IMG/VR virus record: IMGVR_UViG_3300035670_000742
Coordinates: 1-35,262 of that record
Length of the DNA: 35,262 nucleotides
Strand: one strand, 5' to 3'
Source of the DNA: a virus
The stretch's first letter is position 1; every line of letters starts with the position of its first letter. A program made the translations under genes and the position numbers. Positions 30,538 through 35,262 of the stretch are shown piece after piece. The notes below the pieces were generated by a model, which saw nothing but the letters and a program-made list of their open reading frames with translations, ran no database searches and had not been told where the DNA came from.

Positions 30538-30701
30538 TGTCTGCTTACACGAGACTGGTCATGTGGGGGCTTGGTCGCATCGCCGACCAGCCCTGCATGG
30601 CCGACGAGATACTGACGGTGCTGGAGCGCGTGCAGCGCAAGGAGATCGCTCCGCGCACGGGCAAGCTGGAGATCAGGGAGATACTCAGGAGGAAGGCATG
30701 A
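30537..30701 (+). CDS. Small basic helical protein, 54 aa
   Basis: ATG 30537 overlaps the previous TGA by one base, and the stop overlaps the next ATG. The protein MSAYTRLVMWGLGRIADQPC, then DEILTVLERVQRKEI, is basic and helical. Not recognised. Confidence 0.65.
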   Translation: MSAYTRLVMWGLGRIADQPCMADEILTVLERVQRKEIAPRTGKLEIREILRRKA

Positions 30702-31018
30702 AGTACACGCTTGACGGGCGGAGCCAGTGCAGCAAGGTGCTGGCATTTATGCGGGATGCAGGAGAGATCACGGTGAGGGATGCCGGGAAATACCTCGGCT
30801 GCTTCTGCCTGCACAAGCGCATCGCCGAGCTGCGCAAGGACGGGTGGAACATCGACTCCTCACAGCGCCACACCTACACGAACGAAGATGGCGCGCGCGT
30901 TACGGTGGCGGTTCACAAACTGGTTGAGCCGTGGTATGTCAAGCCAGAGGCGAGGACGCTACCGGCTGACGAGGATGGACCGCAGGCTGGATTCGGCTCC
31001 ATGGAGTACGAGATATGA
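30698..31018 (+). CDS. Winged-helix DNA-binding protein
   Basis: This 106-residue protein starts after AGGAGG. Residues 10-55 (QCSKVLAFMRDAGEITVRDA, CLHKRIAELRKDGWNIDS) give a clear winged helix-turn-helix: a first helix, a T-x-x-D-A helix, a recognition helix and a wing. This form is common in phage proteins near replication genes. It could be a regulator or replication accessory protein. Confidence 0.8.
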   Translation: MKYTLDGRSQCSKVLAFMRDAGEITVRDAGKYLGCFCLHKRIAELRKDGWNIDSSQRHTYTNEDGARVTVAVHKLVEPWYVKPEARTLPADEDGPQAGFGSMEYEI

Positions 31019-31179
31019 CCAAGATCAGGATCGAAGGACGCAACGACCACGCGCTGCAAGCGCTCGCCCAACTGCTTCAGCAGTTGCGGAGCTGGCACGG
31101 CGGCGAGCGACTCGCGCTGGTGACGCCGGACAAAGACCATTGCATTGTCGAGATCGAGCCGCAACAGAAGGAGTGCTGA
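31015..31179 (+). CDS. Small hypothetical protein, 54 aa
   Basis: ATG 31015 overlaps the previous stop and the TGA overlaps the next ATG by one base. The protein (MTKIRIEGRNDHALQALAQL) has a helix and a strand (RLALVTPDKDHCIVEIEPQ). Not recognised. Confidence 0.65.
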   Translation: MTKIRIEGRNDHALQALAQLLQQLRSWHGGERLALVTPDKDHCIVEIEPQQKEC

Positions 31180-31493
31180 TGAAAAAGATCATTGGTGGTC
31201 GTGTTTACAATACGGAGACTGCTGAACTTCTAGGTGACGACTCGTCCCACGTCGGGCGATCCGACTTCCACTGGTATGAAGAGGGCCTCTACCGAACGAA
31301 GAAGGGCGCGTACTTTCTCGCCGGAGAAGGAGGAGCCATGACTGGATACGCCAAGTCCTACGATGGCGGCAACTCGTACGGCGGCGGCGAGCTACTGACG
31401 CTGCTGACGGAAGCGGAGGCGCGGGAGTGGATGGAAGCGCACAGTACGCCAGACGCATACGAGGCCGCGTTTGGAGCGGCGGAGGAGGGCTGA
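31179..31493 (+). CDS. Conserved phage protein (KKIIGGRVYNTETA type)
   Basis: This 104-residue protein shows KKIIGGRVYNTETAELLG, EGLYRTKKGAYFLAGEGGAM and LTEAEAREWMEAH. This is a frequent phage and plasmid-borne protein of unknown function, with LYRTKxGxYFLxGEGGAMTxY as its hallmark. The start overlaps the previous stop. Confidence 0.85.
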   Translation: MKKIIGGRVYNTETAELLGDDSSHVGRSDFHWYEEGLYRTKKGAYFLAGEGGAMTGYAKSYDGGNSYGGGELLTLLTEAEAREWMEAHSTPDAYEAAFGAAEEG

Positions 31494-31496
31494 ACG

Positions 31497-32273
31497 ATGA
31501 GATGGTATGACTGCCTGACAAACACACGCTTTGACATGAACCACAAGGTCTGGTCCGAGCGGATGCGAAACAAGAATGGCACAATCAAACAGAGAGCAGA
31601 CTGGAAGCTGGCCGAGGCGCTGGAGAAGGAAGGTCTGATTCTCCTCGTTCCGTCGGTGACGGAGGTGGCCAAGGTTTCCGATGGCTTCTCCGCGTTCAGC
31701 AACGGGGCCAAGTGGGGCCGGGACATGACGGTTGAGGCGTATCGCCTTCTGGTTCCGGGTGGAGACTACCCGACATACCCCACGCCGGAGCAGCTTGAGA
31801 AGGCGGCAAGGACGGCGATGGACGCACCAAAGGAGGCTGGCTCCGAACTGCACGACCTGTTCCACCGGATCAGGACCGGAGAGGAGAAGACCCCGACCGA
31901 GGATCAGGTCCGCTTCCACGACATCTGCGCCTTCGAGGTGCAGCGGTTCGGGATCGGCGAGTTCCAGACGGAGGTGCAGTTCGCCGACGCCTCGCTCGGG
32001 TATGGCGGGACGTGCGACCTGACGGCGGGCGATGCAGGGATGGACTGGAAGACGGTAAGCAAGGAGGACCGCGAGACCCGCACGAGCGAGATCCTCCAGA
32101 TGGGGGCCTACGGACGGCGCTTCGGCTGGAAGCGGGCGCGCGTCGTTTATATCCTCCAGAACCCGCTGAAGGTGGTGCGGGTCGAGGACTTCGATCAGGC
32201 CCGCCTCGATGCTGGCTACGAGGCGTTCACCGTGGCGCTCAAGTTGAGCCGCATGATCGAGGGGCTGGCATGA
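31497..32273 (+). CDS. PD-(D/E)XK exonuclease (RecB/Cas4-like)
   Basis: This 258-residue enzyme probably trims DNA ends for recombination with SSB. The PSVTEVAK segment (about 52-59), a possible helical SELHDLFHRI (116-125), YGGTCDLTAGDAGMDWKTVS (Asp174, then Asp183 and Lys185) and ILQMGAYGRR (Gln201) give the order of the RecB-family nuclease: His/Glu, Asp, (D/E)XK, Gln. A Cys-rich iron-sulfur site of Cas4 is not seen. The gene starts nine bases after GGAGG. Confidence 0.85.
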   Translation: MRWYDCLTNTRFDMNHKVWSERMRNKNGTIKQRADWKLAEALEKEGLILLVPSVTEVAKVSDGFSAFSNGAKWGRDMTVEAYRLLVPGGDYPTYPTPEQLEKAARTAMDAPKEAGSELHDLFHRIRTGEEKTPTEDQVRFHDICAFEVQRFGIGEFQTEVQFADASLGYGGTCDLTAGDAGMDWKTVSKEDRETRTSEILQMGAYGRRFGWKRARVVYILQNPLKVVRVEDFDQARLDAGYEAFTVALKLSRMIEGLA

Positions 32274-32479
32274 GCAAGCCGCATCGCGTCGGCGACAGTC
32301 TGGATGATGCGTGGGAGTGCGAGGAGTGCGGAGATCTGTTCACCGGCGAGCCAGCGAAGGTCATTGGCCCGCTTCACTCGTCTCCGGACGGGCTTCCGAA
32401 GTACTACTGCGCGTCCTGCGTGAACGATGATGATGACTGGGGGCCAACCGAACAGGAGGAAGGGTTTGGTGATGGCTGA
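32270..32479 (+). CDS. Small zinc protein with PTEQEEGFGD tail
   Basis: This 69-residue protein has CEECGD (about 18-23) and CASC (about 49-52), a zinc ribbon pair, and ends WGPTEQEEGFGDG. The tail nearly repeats that of the protein at 24217. The start overlaps the nuclease stop, so it may act with it. Role unknown. Confidence 0.75.
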   Translation: MSKPHRVGDSLDDAWECEECGDLFTGEPAKVIGPLHSSPDGLPKYYCASCVNDDDDWGPTEQEEGFGDG

Positions 32480-32984
32480 GTCTGCTGGGCGCGTTGATGC
32501 GATACTCTGCACCGGATGCCAGAAGTCGCTACCGGCGTCGAGCTTTCCGCACTTTAATGGGCGCAGGCATGGAGCCAAGTGCTTCGAGTGCAAAGCGCAA
32601 TACCATCGCGCCTATCACCACGCCAACCGAGATGAGGTTCTGAGAAAGCTAAAGCTCTACAGGGCAACCCACAAAGAGGAGATGAGCGCCAAGAAAAAGG
32701 AGTGCTACCTCCGCAGGCGCAAGCACTACATCGACAAGGCTGCCAGTTGGGCGGCGAAGAACAGAACCAAAAGGCGCAAGACCGCATTAGCGTGGAACAA
32801 AAGGAATCCAGATTGCATTAAGGAGACTAGGCGCAGGATGATCGCCGAGCTGCGCGATTGTTATGTGCGGTGCGTGCTGAAGAGGGGCGGCTGGAGCGGC
32901 GATCTGATTGATGCGTGCGGCGCGGATCTTGTCGCCCTAAAGCGGGCTCAGTTACAACTACTACGAGCGACGAAGGGAGCATAG
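32472..32984 (+). CDS. Zinc-finger basic protein
   Basis: This 170-residue protein starts at ATG 32472, eight bases inside the previous gene, after AGGAAGG. CTGC and CFEC (about 13-40) form a zinc site. A very Lys/Arg-rich helical region (KKKECYLRRRKHYIDKAASW, AAKNRTKRRKTALAWNKRNP) follows. The opening CTGCQKSLPASSF then CxxCKxxYxRxY resembles the zinc part found before HNH nucleases in phages, but no HNH core is visible. DNA binding is likely. Confidence 0.75.
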   Translation: MAESAGRVDAILCTGCQKSLPASSFPHFNGRRHGAKCFECKAQYHRAYHHANRDEVLRKLKLYRATHKEEMSAKKKECYLRRRKHYIDKAASWAAKNRTKRRKTALAWNKRNPDCIKETRRRMIAELRDCYVRCVLKRGGWSGDLIDACGADLVALKRAQLQLLRATKGA

Positions 32985-32986
32985 AT

Positions 32987-33232
32987 ATGGCAAAACCAAA
33001 GAACATGGCGGAGTTGCGGGATCAGTTGTTGGATGCGTTCGAGCAGTTGAAGACCGACCCGCGCCGGATCAACCAGTGCGCGGAGTTGGCGAACATCGCA
33101 GGCAAGACGATCAACACCGTGCGGGCGGAGCTTGAGTACGCTCTCATGCGTGGCGAGATGCCGGAGATCAAGTTCCTCGGCGAGACGAGCGGCAAGCCGC
33201 TTCCAGCTGGGGCGCGGCGTTTGTTGAGCTGA
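32987..33232 (+). CDS. Conserved small phage protein near replication genes
   Basis: This 81-residue protein has NMAELRDQLLDAFEQLKTDP, then ANIAGKTINTVRAELEYALM and EMPEIKFLGE. The pattern (xxELANxAGKxIxxxRxxLEYAxxRGExPEIxFL) is common next to phage replication genes; its role is not known to me. It starts after GGGAG. Confidence 0.8.
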   Translation: MAKPKNMAELRDQLLDAFEQLKTDPRRINQCAELANIAGKTINTVRAELEYALMRGEMPEIKFLGETSGKPLPAGARRLLS

Positions 33233-33277
33233 TAGACCGAAGTTGAAATCCCGACGCGGGCGGGGACCGCAAACCCG

Positions 33278-33293
33278 CCCACGCATGCGTGGG
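33278..33293. repeat. CCACGCATGCGTGG palindrome, copy 4
   Basis: Perfect 16-bp palindrome CCCACGCATGCGTGGG between the early operon and the replication genes. Confidence 0.85.
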
Positions 33294-33333
33294 GTCGACA
33301 CGATGACGAGACTGGCATAGGCTGGTCTCTTCT

Positions 33334-33397
33334 GGACGCCGCCTTACGGTGAGTAGCTCTCACCGGACAGCCGTTGCACTCCGGTTGGCGGTCGTCC
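33334..33397 (+). ncRNA. Candidate structured RNA element
   Basis: An outer stem pairs GGAC (334-337) with GTCC (394-397) and CCGCC (339-343) with GGCGG (387-391), with a small bulge between. Inside, CGGTGAG (347-353) pairs with CTCACCG (359-365) over a 5-base loop, and CCG (371-373) can pair with CGG (382-384). This gives a branched fold. It does not fit a tRNA. It could be a leader RNA or a control element for replication. Confidence 0.4.
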
Positions 33398-33462
33398 TCT
33401 TTCGAGTGCAGAATGGAGAGTGTGCTTGACGACCATTCGAGAGCGTGATTGGATGGTGACAC

Positions 33463-33684
33463 ATGAACGAACCGACTGGACAGTTAGACTCAGATCAGAT
33501 CGTCAACCGCCACATGGCACGCTTGCTCTCCGAACTTGAAGAGGCCGGATGTCCGGTCATCTTTCGGGAAGCGGTCAAGAGCAAGCTGGCGTGGCTGCGG
33601 AGCGATTTGAAGGCGGCAAACGAAGGGACAAGCGATGAAGCACAACGTCATCAGGAAGCCTACTCACGCCGACCCACCCGATAG
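33463..33684 (+). CDS. Small acidic helical protein
   Basis: This 73-residue protein (QIVNRHMARLLSELEEAGCP, VKSKLAWLRSDLKAANEGTS) is helical with a coiled tendency. The ribosome site is weak (GGATGG). It lies just upstream of the replication initiator. Not recognised. Confidence 0.6.
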   Translation: MNEPTGQLDSDQIVNRHMARLLSELEEAGCPVIFREAVKSKLAWLRSDLKAANEGTSDEAQRHQEAYSRRPTR

Positions 33685-33693
33685 GGGGTCGTG

Positions 33694-34467
33694 ATGTACG
33701 GCAAGTGGTTCTCAACAGTCTATGAGGGCTCCATGGTTGGGGCCGGGGCCTTGACGTTTGCGGTGTGGGGTTACTGCGTGGCGAAGGCCGACCCCGAGTC
33801 GCACATAGTCAGCCTGAATCCGACGCTTCTCTCCGCGATCCTTGGAGAGCCCGTCAGCGGCATTGAGAAGACCATCGAATTACTCTCGTCGCCAGACCCC
33901 AAGTCAAGGTGTCCCGACCACGAGGGGAGGAGGTTGCTTCATCAAGGAGGGCATGACTATCTCGTCGTGACTCACTCCCGCTATCGAGGGATGAAAAGCG
34001 AGGAGGATCGACGCCGCTACATGAGGCAATACATGCGTGAATACAGGGCTTCCGATGGTCCTGTAAACAAAAAGGTTAACAGGAGTTTATGTAAAGCTAA
34101 CCCTGCCTCTGCTTCTGCCTCTGTGTCTGATTCTGGTTCTTCTCTTGAGATGGGGGTGCAGGGGGAAGGGTGGCTGGCGTGGAGTTGGGATCAGGCAAAG
34201 GCAACGGCAGAAGACCCACACGTCGGGATGCCAGAATCCATGGCCAGAACCTACTTCGACGCCAGGACGGCTCGTGGCTGGGTAGACGGGGCGGGGCTCC
34301 CGGTGGCCAGGACACTTGAGGCCCTCAAGGCAGACATGCGCAAGTGGAAGGTGAACGAACCGAATCATGGGGCAAGACATGGACGAATCTCGGCAGATCA
34401 GCGAAGGGCTGACGAAAGCGCTCGGGAGTACCCCGAAAACATCAAGCCCAAGATCATCAAGGTCTGA
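33694..34467 (+). CDS. Replication initiator / replisome organiser
   Basis: This 257-residue protein would bind the origin and recruit the helicase loader. The first 115 residues (MYGKWFSTVYEGSMVGAGAL, TFAVWGYCVAKADPESHIVS, LNPTLLSAILGEPVSGIEKT, SRCPDHEGRRLLHQGGHDYL) have the classic order of phage replisome organisers. A low-complexity linker (ASASASVSDSGSS, about 138-150) and a C-terminal domain (GWVDGAGLPVARTLEALKAD, MRKWKVNEPN) follow. The gene is followed by a DnaC-like loader, as in lambda-like O/P-type modules. The start is ATG 33694; GTG 33691 is less likely. Confidence 0.85.
   Translation: MYGKWFSTVYEGSMVGAGALTFAVWGYCVAKADPESHIVSLNPTLLSAILGEPVSGIEKTIELLSSPDPKSRCPDHEGRRLLHQGGHDYLVVTHSRYRGMKSEEDRRRYMRQYMREYRASDGPVNKKVNRSLCKANPASASASVSDSGSSLEMGVQGEGWLAWSWDQAKATAEDPHVGMPESMARTYFDARTARGWVDGAGLPVARTLEALKADMRKWKVNEPNHGARHGRISADQRRADESAREYPENIKPKIIKV
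34060..34147. other. Possible replication origin inside the initiator gene
   Basis: An AT-rich stretch (about 34060-34100) with GGTTAAC (34074-34080) and GCTAACC (34096-34102) is followed by TCTG repeated at 34108, 34114, 34120, 34126 and 34132, exactly six bases apart. The repeats fall in the Ser-rich linker codons, where Ser is nearly always TCT. In lambda the origin iterons also lie in the middle of gene O. Confidence 0.45.
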
Positions 34468-35008
34468 CGTATCTACCAATGACTACCTGTACGGGTTGCG
34501 CGAGGCTAGGCTGCCAATGCGGCACATCGAGAAGCGCGACCTGCGCGGGGACGAGTGGGTGAAGACCCTGACTCGCATGCGAGCGATGCTTGGCGGCGGC
34601 GTGGTGGTCGGTCTGTGCGGCGGGCGGGGCACGGGCAAGACCCAGATGGTCGTCGAGATTGCCCGTGGCCTGCTCGGCAAGAAGCCGGTCAGGTACACCA
34701 AGGCGGTCGAGATCTTCATCTCGCTTCGCGGGGCCTTCCGCGACGGCGGGGACGAGGAGTCGATCATCAGCTCGTGGTGCAAGCCGGACCTCCTGATTGT
34801 TGATGAAGCCCACGTCAGGGGCGAGACCGCCTTCGAGGACATGATGCTCACGCACATCGTGGACAAGCGCTACGACGGGATGAAGGACACGATCCTGATC
34901 TCGAACCAGACGGCAGATGAGTTCGCCAAGTCGCTTCGGGTCTCGATCACGTCGCGGATGAATGAGTCAGGAGGAATGATTGAGTGCCAATGGCCGAGCT
35001 ACCGATAG
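34379..35008 (+). CDS. DnaC-like AAA+ helicase loader
   Basis: This 209-residue ATPase (213 from the alternative ATG 34367) loads the replicative helicase. Numbered from 34367, Walker A is GGRGTGKT (85-92), Walker B LLIVDEAH (142-149) and sensor-1 ILISNQT (about 177-182). The end SRMNESGGMIECQWPSYR carries the sensor/Arg pattern of DnaC/IstB-type loaders. It overlaps the initiator by 89 to 101 bases, which suggests coupled expression. 34379 is preferred because GGGG lies just upstream. Confidence 0.85.
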   Translation: MDESRQISEGLTKALGSTPKTSSPRSSRSDVSTNDYLYGLREARLPMRHIEKRDLRGDEWVKTLTRMRAMLGGGVVVGLCGGRGTGKTQMVVEIARGLLGKKPVRYTKAVEIFISLRGAFRDGGDEESIISSWCKPDLLIVDEAHVRGETAFEDMMLTHIVDKRYDGMKDTILISNQTADEFAKSLRVSITSRMNESGGMIECQWPSYR

Positions 35009-35061
35009 GCCAGCCGGATCGCTGGGCTTGCGCAGGCGTGGCGAGAAAGGAGCTGGAATGA
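34990..35061 (+). CDS. Possible 23-residue peptide gene
   Basis: ATG 34990 lies in the end of the loader gene, and its TGA overlaps the next ATG (ATGA). It encodes MAELPIGQPDRWACAGVARK and three more residues. The nearest AGGAGG is about 14 bases upstream, too far to be ideal. Low confidence. Confidence 0.35.
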   Translation: MAELPIGQPDRWACAGVARKELE

Positions 35062-35252
35062 AGAAGCGCGAGATACTGCGAGGGATGAAGATTCTCAGGG
35101 CTGACAAGACCGAGGTGACGTTCATGCGGTGGGGTGCTGGGGCTGGCGGGGTGACGGCGTGGGTGGAGATGCCAAACGGCAAGCTCGCCACGCTGTCTGC
35201 GACCGAGGTGCTTGGCGCGTTTCCGGATGCGGAGATACCGAAGGGGGCATGA
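35058..35252 (+). CDS. Small hypothetical protein
   Basis: This 64-residue protein starts at ATG 35058 after AAAGGAG. The basic opening MKKREILRGMKILRADKTEV is followed by a beta-rich part (AWVEMPNGKLATLSATEVLG). Not recognised. Confidence 0.7.
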   Translation: MKKREILRGMKILRADKTEVTFMRWGAGAGGVTAWVEMPNGKLATLSATEVLGAFPDAEIPKGA

Positions 35253-35262
35253 TGAAGACGGC
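35252..35262 (+). CDS. Start of next gene (cut by window end)
   Basis: ATG 35252 follows AAGGGGG and overlaps the previous stop by one base. Only MKT and part of the next codon are visible. ATG 35249 in the same frame is an alternative. Confidence 0.45.

Larger units (their letters stand above)
33233..33462. other. Gap with palindrome, structured RNA candidate and weak promoter
   Basis: This 230-base gap separates the early operon from the replication genes. It holds palindrome copy 4 (33278-33293), a long paired region (33334-33397) and TTGACG (33426-33431) 17 bases before TTGGAT (33449-33454). The -10 is poor. Confidence 0.5.

Noticed and set aside
33301-33430. tRNA-like fold
   Set aside because: No acceptor, anticodon and T-arm pattern could be matched; the pairing fits another fold.
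33635-33694. 19-residue frame that touches the initiator start
   Set aside because: Lies within the 73-residue gene in another frame and has no good ribosome site.

Overview
The window is part of a tailed double-stranded DNA bacteriophage (Caudoviricetes) genome with dense, mostly overlapping genes. It has two blocks that diverge from a control region at about 19.6-19.94 kb. Both ends are cut inside genes: a minus-strand gene runs off base 1 and a plus-strand gene starts at 35252. GC content is moderately high. Nearly every gene has an AGGAGG-type ribosome site, and four-base start/stop overlaps (ATGA, GTGA, TTGA) are the rule. Sec signal peptides and a lipobox, long Thr/Ser linkers and VTN-rich repeats would fit a Gram-negative, perhaps Verrucomicrobiota/Kiritimatiellota/Lentisphaerota-like host. 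That host guess is weak because no host gene is present.

Minus strand, read from 19.64 kb down to 1. First come small zinc-binding proteins, a protein resembling the Acb2/Tad1 hairpin family, a single-stranded DNA-binding protein (SSB), two short ribbon-helix-helix-like proteins and a PD-(D/E)XK nuclease. Then comes packaging: a candidate small terminase or DNA-binding pair, a NinG-like HNH protein and the large terminase. Head genes follow: portal, scaffold-like protein, decoration-like protein and major capsid protein, with a strong hairpin terminator after the capsid gene. Last is an unusual accessory block: a membrane-anchored repeat protein, a lipoprotein, a 1111-residue protein built from repeated modules, and two secreted-type proteins with Thr-rich linkers. 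No tail tube, tape measure, endolysin, holin or integrase is recognisable in the window.

Plus strand, 19.94 to 35.26 kb. A 143-residue protein is flanked by GGTTAC-N2-GTAACC palindromes and followed by a clear terminator. After it comes a long polycistron of about 40 small genes, mostly conserved but uncharacterised phage proteins with many zinc motifs and two tiny membrane peptides. Near the right end is a replication module: a Cas4/RecB-like exonuclease, a zinc protein, a winged-helix protein, a replisome-organiser initiator with an origin-like TCTG array inside it, and a DnaC-like AAA+ helicase loader.

The most interesting observations are the regulatory repeats (three different operator-like families plus a genome-wide CCACGCATGCGTGG palindrome), the secreted/anchored repeat proteins in the late region, the possible anti-CBASS/Thoeris sponge, the in-gene origin candidate, a likely structured RNA before the replication genes and a small gene that seems to start at ACG. 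Functions are read from motifs only; no database search was possible.
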